Assembly: GCF_021354595.1 (NCBI RefSeq)
Contig: NZ_JADWYJ010000008.1
Span: 62,001 to 126,000 of the forward strand
Direction: 5' to 3'
Source: Maribellus sp. CM-23
GTDB lineage: Bacteria; Bacteroidota; Bacteroidia; Bacteroidales; Prolixibacteraceae
Length of the DNA: 64,000 nt
The position numbers were made by a program, and so were the translations under genes. Under the pieces are notes generated by a model. That model searched no databases and was not told where the DNA came from. It saw only the letters and a list, made by a program, of their open reading frames with translations. Numbering within the stretch: position 1 is the first letter of the stretch; the number at the start of each line of letters is the position of its first letter. Below are positions 19,362 to 27,974 of this stretch, piece by piece.

Positions 19362-19832
19362 ATGTATTCTAAAGAAGAGATTAAGCAGTTACGGGTCAGC
19401 TTTTGGGAAAAATTTGGACAACGTTGTGAAATTCACCCTGATTTAATGTTCAAAAAAAGAAAGTGGATTTTGCACCGCACAAAAATTAAAGACGTGGCTT
19501 TTCGCTTTGATGTAAACCGCCAGAACGCACAAGTTATACTGGAGCTGGGAAACCGTAATGAAGACCTTCGCTTACGAGCCTTCGAATTTCTGGAGCGCTA
19601 CAAAGTAGTGATGGAGGATGGCTTTGAGAATGGCTTAACCTGGGAGTTCTTTCACGAGCGTGAAGACAGCAACAAACAAGTTTGCCGGATTTACACCCAG
19701 CTAGACGGAGTTGATTTTCACCGCCAAAACCAATGGCCCGATATTTACAATTTCTACATTGAGAACATGCTCCGGTTGGAAGAGAATTTTATGTCGATCA
19801 GAGACCTTTTGCAGCAGGAACTAAAGCAATAA
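19362..19832 (+). CDS. DUF4268 domain protein
   Basis: A 156-residue cytoplasmic protein that matches the DUF4268 family: SKEEIKQLRVSFWEKFG at the start, RFDVNRQNAQVILELGNRNE in the middle, and a C-terminal helix with FYIENMLRLEENFM. The fold is thought to be related to nuclease-like or DNA-binding modules, but no catalytic motif is evident and the function is unknown. It is transcribed divergently from the LytM-like gene and convergently with the cupin gene. Its start seems to be leaderless. Confidence 0.85.
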   Translation: MYSKEEIKQLRVSFWEKFGQRCEIHPDLMFKKRKWILHRTKIKDVAFRFDVNRQNAQVILELGNRNEDLRLRAFEFLERYKVVMEDGFENGLTWEFFHEREDSNKQVCRIYTQLDGVDFHRQNQWPDIYNFYIENMLRLEENFMSIRDLLQQELKQ

Positions 19833-19846
19833 CAAAAAGAAAAATG

Positions 19847-20344
19847 CTAGTGTTTTACTAGTGCAGCAATATCGGTTGCCAGCCCCGGGAATTCATCCAG
19901 CAGCTTTTCATCTGCCATTTCAAAATCGTCAAACTGAAAACCGGGGGCTACCGTGCACCCCACCAATGCAAAGCCACTCCTATCGGCTAGGCGGGCAGCA
20001 AACCATGTATTCTTGGGAACAACGGCCTGAAAAGCATCTTTCCCACCCACACCAAGCACAAATTGTCTGAGATTTCCGTTATCGATCCACAAAACTTCGA
20101 TGGCTGAAGTTCCGGTGTAATAATGCCATATTTCGTCCGACTTTATCCGGTGGAAGGCAGAGAAATCGTCCCCTTCCAAGAGATAATAAATGGAAGTACA
20201 GACATTCCGTTCGCCGCGTTGCTGAAAACAGGCCGGATCCGGCAGCATTTGCTCTTCGGAGCGGTACACCTCCTTAAACCAGCCGCCTTCCGGATGTCGC
20301 GCCAAACCTAACTTTTCAATCCAATATTGCGGGGAATAGTGCAT
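19847..20344 (-). CDS. Cupin superfamily protein (DUF985 / Cupin_5)
   Basis: A 165-residue single-domain cupin of the DUF985 type. The first part has the family motif LGLARHPEGGWFKEVYRS. The cupin core includes SIYYLLEGDDFSAFHRI, SDEIWHYYTG and, near the end, CTVAPGFQFDDFEMAD. His residues of AFHRIKSDEIWH could bind metal. I use the ATG at 20344, which shares one base with the stop codon of the SRPBCC gene (TGATG). The longer frame would need a TTG at 20347. Some DUF985 proteins are annotated as sugar epimerase-like, but no activity can be assigned here. Confidence 0.88.
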   Translation of the reverse strand: MHYSPQYWIEKLGLARHPEGGWFKEVYRSEEQMLPDPACFQQRGERNVCTSIYYLLEGDDFSAFHRIKSDEIWHYYTGTSAIEVLWIDNGNLRQFVLGVGGKDAFQAVVPKNTWFAARLADRSGFALVGCTVAPGFQFDDFEMADEKLLDEFPGLATDIAALVKH

Positions 20345-20721
20345 CAAATAAACAGTTCGGCGAGTGCACCAAAATAATCTTCGTCCCAGCCATCCGAAAT
20401 GTTTTCATAGGCATCGTCCGGAATGTTGGTGTGGATCAGCTCAACGCTTGTTCCTTTTTTATGAGGGTGAAGTTTTATGGTCACAATCGACTCCTTTTCA
20501 TCGTCGCCAAAAAACCATTGCTGAACGATCTTTTTGTTTTCCTCAAACTCCAGGTTGATCCCGCTTATACTACCGTTCCACAACGAAAATTCGGTATTTG
20601 GCTCGGTTTGCATAAGCACCTCTTCGCCGGTCCAGATTTCAAGCATTCGCTGGTTGGTCAATGCATTGTAAACATCCTTTGGATCGGCATGCAGGGTATA
20701 ATATCTTTTTAAATCTTTCAT
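20344..20721 (-). CDS. SRPBCC (AHSA1/START-like) protein
   Basis: A 125-residue protein of the SRPBCC superfamily, Activator-of-Hsp90-ATPase-homologue type. Typical features are YTLHADPKDVYNALTNQRMLEIWTGEEV at the start, FSLWNGSISG in the middle, and the closing helix with DGWDEDYFGALAELF. These helix-grip folds bind hydrophobic ligands or act on chaperones. It is translationally coupled to the cupin gene downstream (1-base overlap). An exact minus-strand -7 box lies 18 bp upstream. Confidence 0.88.
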   Translation of the reverse strand: MKDLKRYYTLHADPKDVYNALTNQRMLEIWTGEEVLMQTEPNTEFSLWNGSISGINLEFEENKKIVQQWFFGDDEKESIVTIKLHPHKKGTSVELIHTNIPDDAYENISDGWDEDYFGALAELFI

Positions 20722-20738
20722 TGCTAAATACTTTTATT

Positions 20739-20746
20739 CAAAAGTA
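20739..20746 (-). promoter_or_regulatory. Candidate -7 box (TACTTTTG) for the SRPBCC-cupin operon
   Basis: CAAAAGTA on the top strand reads TACTTTTG on the minus strand, an exact TAnnTTTG match 17 bp before the ATG. No clear -33 element is seen. Confidence 0.42.
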
Positions 20747-20808
20747 AATTTTCCTGTTAAAACGCGGAAGAACAAAACTCAGAAAAAATAAGCCACAATC
20801 TGCACAGG

Positions 20809-22800
20809 CTATCTGATTCTCCGGGTTTTCATTACTTTTTTGTTGATTTTGTAGTTAAATCCGATGGTAATGAATTCTTCCAGCTGAAGTTTTGCCTCGT
20901 GACCAACCACCTTGCCTGCATCGTCCTTAATCGGGAATAACACATTGTCATCGTAAATCAGATGAAGCATTATCCGCATGTTCATATGGTCTGTAAATTT
21001 TACCTGCAACTGGTTTTCCAAGTCGATATCGAGGTTGTTAAACGGATCGTTGTAGTTAAAGAACGTTTTGAACTTTGTCATCAAGGTAATATCCTCCGTA
21101 ATCTTGGTATTCATTTTCAGGTCGGCGTTCAAACCGATTTCCCAGAAAGCCCTTTTATCTGCATCAATACCAAATTTTGTCTGATCGATCAAGGCAGTAT
21201 CCTTTACAAAAACATTTTTGAGCGATAAAGGAGAAAGCAACATCGAAAACCGATTGTTGGGTTTGTAGTCCATCCCTACTTTGAATACGGTTTTGGATGG
21301 CCCCAGAAAGGCAGAAATAGGTGTTGGATTATTGGCTTTCGGATATTTATACCCTCTGAAAAACTGGGTATTAAAGTTTAATTCAGTACTGTAGAACCAT
21401 TTTTTGTAGGCACTTAAACCAAAGCGCGATGTAAATTCAAATTTATCGTCGTTTTTACGCACTTCCTCGCCACCACCGGGTTTCATCCAGCCGTTACGAA
21501 TTTCGGCCGAGTTTTCCCATTTCTTTTTCCCGTTGGCACTGTTGTAGTTGGCAAAGCCTTTTAACACCAGCAATATAGAGAGTGCACTTTGTCCCCCTTT
21601 CTTCCAGTTTTCGAAATAGGTCTGTGTAAACCCCGCATTGCCGTCGCCACCAATCACCCAGGGAGTTTCCAGTTCGTAACTTTTCCCCAGTTTCGAGAAC
21701 TTCGAGTGGTCGGTTTTCAAGGTTTCAAAATCAAAACCTTTGGTCTGGCGGGTAGAAAAGCGGCTAAAAGTCACCCCGTCGTTAAGCAGAAACTGCATTT
21801 CCCGCTTTCCGGTAGACTTTATCAGCAACTGGAGCGAATCTTTTTGTTCGTTCTTTAACCATACCCGCGCAAAGCGTTCAATATTGTTTTGCAACACAAT
21901 GTCGCTCCCTTCACCATTCAGGTTTTTCATCCGGATCGAGGTCGTGTCGATATAGTCGGCATATGCAGTTAACACTTCAATTACAGTTCTGATACTATCG
22001 TTAACCATCGCAATTTCGCGGTTGTTGTACTCGTTCAGCACCTCGTAATTATTAAGAGTTACTTCGTCTTTATAGCGCTTTGTCCTAAACCGAAGTTGTT
22101 CTTCAAACACCAGCTTTCTGAAATCGGCTACCCGTTTGTTTACAAACTCGTTGGTAACAGAATCGTTGTAGGCCAGTCGTTTCTGTTCAACATACACATT
22201 GCGCAGGCTATCGATTGCCACCAGCTTTTTGAATTGCTCCGGCGAATTAAGCACCGAATCCGGAATAACTTCCGGAATGATCAGTTGTTTTGGGAACGAA
22301 TAAACGGAATCAGCAAAAAGGTCCAGCCCTTTTCCTGCCGGAACTACCGGGGCCAAACGTTTGGCATCGTCAATCACCCGCTCCGGAACCGGAATCGGAT
22401 TCTTTTCGACTTCGCTTCTGAAATCGGAGGCTATTTTTTCCACATTCTGCTGAACAAGCGCCGATGAAATATACCCCGGGACCTGTAAACTGTCTTTCAC
22501 ATTCCCGGGCAAACGGTACACATAAATACTGTCGCGTTGTTGCGCCTGATTCAGGTTATTCAGAATTGAGTCAATCGGTTTATCTTCCAAGAAATTTATA
22601 AGCCCTGAAATGTTTGAATGAACATCTGACTGTGTTAGATGCCAGTTATTATCTTCCAAAAAATAATTACGAAGAATACGGATCCCGTTCTCCAATACTT
22701 TTTCATCTTCATTTTTTACATTCTCCTGCGCAAACGAGTACTGAAACAGAAATGCGCCAAAGAGAACAATGAATATTGATTTCTTTTTGAAATGGAACAT
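20809..22800 (-). CDS. DUF3078 outer membrane protein with long helical N-terminal region
   Basis: A 663-residue exported protein (signal peptide cut near residue 24, SFA-QE). The N-terminal 350 residues are helical, charged and rich in DS, N and Q, with repeated segments such as VNDSIRTVIEVL. From about residue 370 the DUF3078 beta-barrel begins with the family hallmark TYFENWKKGGQSALSILLVL. The barrel ends with alternating strands and a basic tail (KTRRIR). DUF3078 proteins are predicted outer membrane barrels of unknown function, usually about 280-350 residues; this one is extended at its N-terminus. It is monocistronic. Confidence 0.85.
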   Translation of the reverse strand: MFHFKKKSIFIVLFGAFLFQYSFAQENVKNEDEKVLENGIRILRNYFLEDNNWHLTQSDVHSNISGLINFLEDKPIDSILNNLNQAQQRDSIYVYRLPGNVKDSLQVPGYISSALVQQNVEKIASDFRSEVEKNPIPVPERVIDDAKRLAPVVPAGKGLDLFADSVYSFPKQLIIPEVIPDSVLNSPEQFKKLVAIDSLRNVYVEQKRLAYNDSVTNEFVNKRVADFRKLVFEEQLRFRTKRYKDEVTLNNYEVLNEYNNREIAMVNDSIRTVIEVLTAYADYIDTTSIRMKNLNGEGSDIVLQNNIERFARVWLKNEQKDSLQLLIKSTGKREMQFLLNDGVTFSRFSTRQTKGFDFETLKTDHSKFSKLGKSYELETPWVIGGDGNAGFTQTYFENWKKGGQSALSILLVLKGFANYNSANGKKKWENSAEIRNGWMKPGGGEEVRKNDDKFEFTSRFGLSAYKKWFYSTELNFNTQFFRGYKYPKANNPTPISAFLGPSKTVFKVGMDYKPNNRFSMLLSPLSLKNVFVKDTALIDQTKFGIDADKRAFWEIGLNADLKMNTKITEDITLMTKFKTFFNYNDPFNNLDIDLENQLQVKFTDHMNMRIMLHLIYDDNVLFPIKDDAGKVVGHEAKLQLEEFITIGFNYKINKKVMKTRRIR

Positions 22801-22925
22801 TGACTTGTTTTTTAGCTTTTAGTTGGAAACGTAAAATTAGTATTTATGTTATTCGTGAACATAAATATTCAGTTTTACTTTCAACAATTCATTATTAATA
22901 AATTATTTAACGCTGCTACACAATT

Positions 22926-23384
22926 TTACCACGCCGAATAAGGCTTTTGAGACATGTACGAATTGTAATACCGTAAATCCTGTGTCACTTCTTCCCCAAC
23001 CCACTCAGGAAATTGCACCTCTTCATTCTCGTGCTGCAACTCAATCTCGGCCAGAAGCAATCCCTCATTTTCACCTTCAAAAACATCTATTTCCCACCAT
23101 TTTCCGGCATGAAGTTCTGTGTAGCGGGTTTTCTCAATCGGGTGGTTCAAACACATTTTCAATAATGCAAGTGCATCATCTACCGGAATTTCATACTCAA
23201 ACTCGGTTCGTGTGATTCCCTGCATTTTCCCTTTAATGGTCAGAAATGCCTGGTCGCCCTTTGTGCGCACCCGCACCACTCTCTCTTTATCGGTTGACAG
23301 ATATCCCTGTCGTATTCTATCGCCTGCAACCGATGGCTTCCACTTGTTATTATCTACCAGAAACTTGCGTTCAATTTCCAACAT
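22926..23384 (-). CDS. CYTH-domain protein (triphosphatase / class IV adenylate cyclase family)
   Basis: A 152-residue CYTH protein. The signature ExExK is present at the N-terminus (MLEIERKFLV), and inward-facing charged residues of the tunnel fold follow (VVRVRTKGDQAFLTIKG, EFEYEIP, WEIDVFEGENEGLLLAEIEL). Family members hydrolyse inorganic or thiamine triphosphate, or make cAMP. Short bacterial forms like this are mostly triphosphatases. I start at the ATG at 23384; the TTG at 23390 is less likely. It is divergent from the HD-domain gene across an 87-bp gap. Confidence 0.9.
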   Translation of the reverse strand: MLEIERKFLVDNNKWKPSVAGDRIRQGYLSTDKERVVRVRTKGDQAFLTIKGKMQGITRTEFEYEIPVDDALALLKMCLNHPIEKTRYTELHAGKWWEIDVFEGENEGLLLAEIELQHENEEVQFPEWVGEEVTQDLRYYNSYMSQKPYSAW

Positions 23385-23471
23385 ATTCAATCAATTAAAT
23401 AATACAACAGCCGAAGCAAATCGCTGTCCGGCAAAATTATTATTTTTATGATGCCGTAAAAATTATCATCT

Positions 23472-24026
23472 ATGATTTCAAGAGAAGAAGCCATCCAGTT
23501 ACTCGAAGACTGCATTAAATCGGAGAACATGCGCAAACACTGCCTGGCCTCAGAAGCTGTATTACGGGCAGTGGCCCGACGTTTGGGCCGAAACGAAGAA
23601 GAATGGGGGCTGGCGGGCCTTTTACACGACATTGACGTGGAAATCACCAATGCCGATCCGTTTACACACGGTCCGTATGCCGAAAAACTATTGAAAGGAA
23701 AGGTAAGCGACGAAATGCTGGATGCCATTGTTATGCACAACGAAGTTGCCACCGGCAAAGAACGAACCACCGAGTTTCAGCATGCCCTGGCAGCCGGCGA
23801 AACAATTACCGGTTTAATTACGGCCACTACCCTGGTTTATCCGGATAAAAAACTGGCGAGCGTGCAAGCCAAATCCGTTACCAAACGCATGAAACAAAAA
23901 GCTTTTGCGGCATCGGTTAAGCGTGAAAACATTCTGGAATGCGAACAAATCGGAATCCCGATCCACGAATTTGCAGAGCTATCCGTCAACGCCATGCGCG
24001 ATGTAAGCGACTACCTCGGTCTTTAA
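23472..24026 (+). CDS. HD-domain phosphohydrolase
   Basis: A 184-residue protein of the HD/HDIG superfamily. The metal ligands are visible as MRKHCLASEAVLR (first His), GLLHDIDVE (the HD pair, near residues 52-53) and MHNEVATG (third His), with a later Asp. Such proteins hydrolyse phosphate esters of nucleotides. The family often acts on hydrolysis of metal-dependent phosphomonoesters, but the substrate cannot be read here. It is monocistronic. Confidence 0.9.
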   Translation: MISREEAIQLLEDCIKSENMRKHCLASEAVLRAVARRLGRNEEEWGLAGLLHDIDVEITNADPFTHGPYAEKLLKGKVSDEMLDAIVMHNEVATGKERTTEFQHALAAGETITGLITATTLVYPDKKLASVQAKSVTKRMKQKAFAASVKRENILECEQIGIPIHEFAELSVNAMRDVSDYLGL

Positions 24027-24125
24027 ACAGTTTGCAAATCAATTTCTACCTGCTCAACCATTCCTCTCCCCCACATCCATTTTATAATCATGCAATTTAT
24101 CCTTTGGGAAATTACAGGGTGAGTG

Positions 24126-24155
24126 TTGCAAAATCAAAGTGTGTTTTTACTTTTG
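24126..24155 (+). promoter_or_regulatory. Consensus Bacteroidota promoter TTG-N19-TACTTTTG
   Basis: TTG at 24126-24128 and TACTTTTG at 24148-24155 are separated by 19 nt, matching the Bacteroidota -33/-7 consensus. Transcription would start near 24161, leaving a leader of about 25 nt before the ATG at 24186. This supports the shorter start of the gene downstream. Confidence 0.65.
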
Positions 24156-24185
24156 TACACATCAACACCCGATAAAAACCAGAGC

Positions 24186-25343
24186 ATGAAAACGAACATC
24201 CTGCTAAGCCTTAGCTTTCTCATCCTGTTTCCCATTTTTGCATTTGCACAGAACGACATCCGGCAGCAAATCATTGGTTATACCGACTCTACCGAAATAA
24301 TAATCCGAAACGGAAGAAAAATGGTAGTAGACAAAACCATTCACGGAGACAGCCAGGGAGCCACCGAAACCATCAATTTCCTGAAAAACAATGTCAACAA
24401 AGACTATGTGATCTTTTACCCGGTAGAGGAATTATTATTAGCGCTTACCAACAGCAACTTTGAACAATTTCTTTTTGCGGCGGCCAATTTTGATAATCTT
24501 CTGGAAGGAAAAACCAACTATATCCAGGTGGAAAACATTACTGGGCAGTTACAAATGTTTCTGGGCCAGGAATTAACGCTAATAAAAAAAGATCTGGAGC
24601 GTACCAACCTTCCGGCGGCAGACAAAGAACTCATTGAACTTTACATCCGCTACTTCGAAGGAGAGGACATTTACAAAACCAACCGTTCAATTCTTGCCTA
24701 CCGAAAGTCTTATCCCGACACAAAGTACAGTTCATTTCTGGAACTTATCCAGGGCTATGTGGCACCTTATGCTATGAATTTCTGCCTGGGTTACGGACAT
24801 GAATTTTTGAACGGGAACATCAATCAAAACTTCACCTCACATTTTCAAAGTATGAATTTTGAGCTGGAATGGTTTTTTAACCAGCTTTATCTTTCCCTGT
24901 TTTTTCAGGGCAGTGTGGGACAAGTGCATTCGAAGGTTGACATGCCGGTTAAAAAGCACGACCTTATTCACACTCCCGACGACAATGTATTCGCGATAAA
25001 ATACGGGTTAAAAATTGGTAAAGCCTGGGTTACAACGCAGCACATTAATTTCTTCTCGTATGTTTCAGTGGGAAATTACCAAATGAAATCCGACAAATCG
25101 AACTTTGATATTCCGGATGATGAGACAGCCAACCTGAAACTTACCAGTGTTTTTAGTCCGGGAATCGGCACTGCCTGCGATATTAACCTGAAACGCTTTA
25201 AGAGCAAATTCAGCGGCGAAAATGTTGGCAAGTGGTTTATCCGTCCCAATGTTTCGTACGACTTCTTTTTAACCGGAAAAGAAAAGGCCAAAGGCGGCAG
25301 TTTATTTGCCGGCATAACCATGGGGATCGGAATTGGCAATTAG
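24186..25343 (+). CDS. Exported protein of unknown function, possible C-terminal beta-barrel
   Basis: A 385-residue protein with a clear signal peptide (cut near residue 20, AFA-QN). I start at the ATG at 24186; the longer frame from 24123 begins upstream of the promoter. The N-terminal half is helical (NFLKNNVNKDYVIFYPVEELLLALTN). From about residue 205 there are alternating strands with aromatic girdles (FELEWFFNQLYLSLFFQGSVG, FFSYVSVGNY, WFIRPNVSYDFFLTG) and glycine-rich turns, suggesting an outer membrane barrel domain. I do not recognise a named family. Confidence 0.72.
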   Translation: MKTNILLSLSFLILFPIFAFAQNDIRQQIIGYTDSTEIIIRNGRKMVVDKTIHGDSQGATETINFLKNNVNKDYVIFYPVEELLLALTNSNFEQFLFAAANFDNLLEGKTNYIQVENITGQLQMFLGQELTLIKKDLERTNLPAADKELIELYIRYFEGEDIYKTNRSILAYRKSYPDTKYSSFLELIQGYVAPYAMNFCLGYGHEFLNGNINQNFTSHFQSMNFELEWFFNQLYLSLFFQGSVGQVHSKVDMPVKKHDLIHTPDDNVFAIKYGLKIGKAWVTTQHINFFSYVSVGNYQMKSDKSNFDIPDDETANLKLTSVFSPGIGTACDINLKRFKSKFSGENVGKWFIRPNVSYDFFLTGKEKAKGGSLFAGITMGIGIGN

Positions 25344-25403
25344 CAGGCTCAGGAGAAGCGTCTGCAATTTAATCAGACACAAAAACCGGCATCGCTTGCC
25401 ATT

Positions 25404-26903
25404 CTAGTAGGTATAGGAAACAAAAGCCACTTTTTTGGAATCGGGACTCCACGAAGGCACGTTGAGAGTTCCCTGTCCACCATATAAAAAGGCCATGCTT
25501 TTTATGTCGCCACCCGACGCGGGCATTACACGTAGCACCACCCGCTGATTATGCGGATGCGAACTGGCCGGAACTTCCTTCGGATAAGAGATCATAATGA
25601 GTTGTTTTCCATCCGGAGACGGGTGTGCAAACCAATTCTGAAAGTCATCAAAAGTCACCTGTTCCTGGTCTGCTCCATCAGGTTTCATTCGCCATATTTG
25701 CATCATCCCACTGCGTACTGAATTGAAATAAATAAATTCCCCGTCCGGTGAGTATTCCGGGCCATCATCAAGGCCTTCGGAGTTTGTTAGGCGAATTTCC
25801 GCCCCTCCTTCCGACGAAATCTTATACACATCGTAATTTCCGTTTCTTTCGGCACAATACGTCAGCCATTTCCCATCGGGCGACCAACCGTGCCAGTACG
25901 AGGGGCCTTTGGCGGTTATTCGTTTGGGAGTGCCGCCCTCAAGCGGAACCGTAAAAATGATGGAATGACTGTTGCCACTCTCCTGCACGTGGTTGCTTAT
26001 GGCCAGCGTTTTCCCATCGAATGAAATTCCGTGATCGTTGTTGTTCGACTGCGCAAAACCGGTGTTGATCTCCACAGGAGCTTTTTTATCCAGATCGAAA
26101 CGGTACAACTTTCCACCCGAATTATAAATGAGAAATTTCCCGTCGCGTGACCAGTTGGGAGCTTCAATGTGTGCATCGGTTTCGTAGACAATGGTTCTTT
26201 GCCCCGTTTCAACATCCAGAATTTCCAGCCTGCTTGGCGATAGTGTCCGGTAGCCATCAACACCTGCAGCCGCCGGAATCTCAAGGCGAACATTGCTGAA
26301 CCGCGCCGTTTCAATTACAGCTTCGTCGTGTGAACAAATGAATAACCCGGCCAGCACTTCTTCTCCCAACTCCAGCTCTTTCTGAGCAACCGTTACCAAG
26401 GCCTGTCTGTCTTTCGAGATCCGGATAATGTAGGTATTTCCTTTTCTTTCAAGTTGAATAAACTCAGGTGCTAAAATATCCGATTTTACCTCTTGCGTGT
26501 TTTCACCGCCCTTTTCGCGGAACTGCATCCCGGTAAGCCCGTCGCCATGCACACACGCATCTGCATATGCCGAACCCGCTCCGGAACCGGAACGTGCCAT
26601 TATTCCCAGTTTTCGATGGGCATTTACGCCCTCACCAACAAACTCAACATTGGCGGAAAGGATAAAATCACCTTTGATTTTGGTACACTCAAACCAGCAT
26701 TCGTCGCGATCAAACCACATATTTGTTCCGGCTCCTTTCAGGGTAAACACCTGACTATGCTCATCAAAATCTGTGCTTCCTGTTAATTTTGGATCACCTA
26801 CGGAGATACCTGAAAACCGGTCAAACGTGCTTTGACTGTTTGAATCAGGCGAGAATGTTAAGAGGCTCATGCTAAGTAGAAAAGTGTAGAGTTTATTCAT
26901 CAT
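25404..26903 (-). CDS. Exported TolB-like beta-propeller protein with N-terminal jelly-roll domain
   Basis: A roughly 499-residue exported protein. Residues about 30-205 look like a DUF1349/concanavalin-type domain (FTLKGAGTNMWFDRDECWFE, GIMARSGSGAGSAYADA). A propeller of TolB-type PD40 repeats follows (PNWSRDGKFLIYNSGGKLY, GWSPDGKWLTYCAERNGNYD, YSPDGEFIYFNS, PSWSPDSKKVAFVS). I start at the tandem ATG at 26903. The longer frame uses a TTG that overlaps the stop of the upstream regulator gene. It is the last gene of the fucose unit. Role unknown; glycan binding or sensing outside the membrane is a guess from context. Confidence 0.83.
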   Translation of the reverse strand: MMNKLYTFLLSMSLLTFSPDSNSQSTFDRFSGISVGDPKLTGSTDFDEHSQVFTLKGAGTNMWFDRDECWFECTKIKGDFILSANVEFVGEGVNAHRKLGIMARSGSGAGSAYADACVHGDGLTGMQFREKGGENTQEVKSDILAPEFIQLERKGNTYIIRISKDRQALVTVAQKELELGEEVLAGLFICSHDEAVIETARFSNVRLEIPAAAGVDGYRTLSPSRLEILDVETGQRTIVYETDAHIEAPNWSRDGKFLIYNSGGKLYRFDLDKKAPVEINTGFAQSNNNDHGISFDGKTLAISNHVQESGNSHSIIFTVPLEGGTPKRITAKGPSYWHGWSPDGKWLTYCAERNGNYDVYKISSEGGAEIRLTNSEGLDDGPEYSPDGEFIYFNSVRSGMMQIWRMKPDGADQEQVTFDDFQNWFAHPSPDGKQLIMISYPKEVPASSHPHNQRVVLRVMPASGGDIKSMAFLYGGQGTLNVPSWSPDSKKVAFVSYTY

Positions 26904-26911
26904 TTTAAGGT

Positions 26912-27904
26912 TCAAAGAGAATCCCTTAAAATTAATGAAGTAGATAAGACTTTTCCAACTTTGTGTTTATGTTGTACAAACGTTGCCACCTCATGTCCCA
27001 TTTCTTCAAAATTGGTGGAGATAACCGTAATTCCGCCACCCACAATCTGTTTCATGGGCGTATCGTTGTACGAAATGATGCCGACCTGTTTCCCCAGCTC
27101 CAGTTGGTTGGCACGGCACGATTTAATCACTTCCACCAAATCAGCATCGCGAATAACAAAATAAGCCTGCCCACTTTTTAGCTGCGAAGAATTGAACCTG
27201 CCTACGCGTGAAAATTGAATGGAATGCGTTTTACAAAACGACTGAATGGCCGGAACCACCTCTACCGGATGCGGTGTGTCTTTTTCGGAATAAATCAAAA
27301 CCAGCTCGTTGTATTTGCTAAGCTGCCCGGCACCTTCTTCCAGGCATTTCACTACCGACTCACCAAAATCCTGCAACAGGTAGTTCACCTTGTCATTATC
27401 GGGTTTTCCCATGTCGAGCAGTAAAAGCTTGTTCGCATCGATTTTATGCAAAATGGGCTCCATCGACTGGTGATCGATGTTCATAACCACATACATGCTG
27501 TAACGTCCCAAACTGCTTTCGATCAGCTGTGCAAATACGTCGCGGTTGTAATGGTGAAAAAGCAAATCGACGGAATACGACTCCGGAAGATTTTGACGTA
27601 AGGCCTGGTAAAGTTGTTCTTTGAAGGCACTGAAATCATCGAGTAGCACAAAAACCCGGTACGATTCGTTGGCCACAAAATAACCTTTCGTTGGCGCCGA
27701 CTCAACAATGCTGCGCTGCTTTAAAATGTTGTAAGCTTTAAATACGGTATCGCGCGAAAAACCACTTTCGCTGCTCAACTGATTCACCGAAGGAAGCGGA
27801 TCGCCCGCCTTTAGTTCCCCCTTCGCTATTGCCTCCGTAATGGAATGAACCAATTGCTGCAACTTGGTTTGCCCTGCCGCTATTTGTGTCGATTGCAATT
27901 TCAT
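26912..27904 (-). CDS. fucR: FucR-like GntR transcriptional regulator with sugar-binding C-terminal domain
   Basis: A 330-residue regulator. Residues 10-78 are a GntR winged helix (ITEAIAKGELKAGDPLPSVN, FSRDTVFKAYNILKQRS, SAPTKGYFVAN). The rest has a LacI/periplasmic-binding fold instead of the common FCD or UTRA domain (RVFVLLDDFSAFKEQLYQAL, GIISYNDTPM). This architecture matches Bacteroides FucR, a repressor of fucose genes that responds to L-fucose. It lies directly downstream of fucI, which supports the name. The pair is separated by a hairpin terminator, so regulator level may depend on read-through. The gene symbol is by analogy. Confidence 0.85.
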   Translation of the reverse strand: MKLQSTQIAAGQTKLQQLVHSITEAIAKGELKAGDPLPSVNQLSSESGFSRDTVFKAYNILKQRSIVESAPTKGYFVANESYRVFVLLDDFSAFKEQLYQALRQNLPESYSVDLLFHHYNRDVFAQLIESSLGRYSMYVVMNIDHQSMEPILHKIDANKLLLLDMGKPDNDKVNYLLQDFGESVVKCLEEGAGQLSKYNELVLIYSEKDTPHPVEVVPAIQSFCKTHSIQFSRVGRFNSSQLKSGQAYFVIRDADLVEVIKSCRANQLELGKQVGIISYNDTPMKQIVGGGITVISTNFEEMGHEVATFVQHKHKVGKVLSTSLILRDSL

Positions 27905-27927
27905 GAAAGGTTCTGACTTGTTTTTGG

Positions 27928-27962
27928 AAAAAAGATGGCAGCATTTTTTGCCACCATCTTTT
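27928..27962 (-). terminator. Hairpin terminator/attenuator between fucI and fucR
   Basis: A 9-bp stem (27930-27938 with 27954-27962) plus three inner pairs is followed on the minus strand by six T. It lies 13 bp after the fucI stop and before fucR. Transcripts from the fucI promoter would mostly end here, with partial read-through into the regulator gene, unless fucR has its own start. Confidence 0.7.
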
Positions 27963-27974
27963 ATTTATCCAATG

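Noticed and set aside
19847..19866. Short CTAGT/ACTAG hairpin at the cupin stop as a terminator
   Set aside because: The stem is only 5 bp and the T tract is interrupted.
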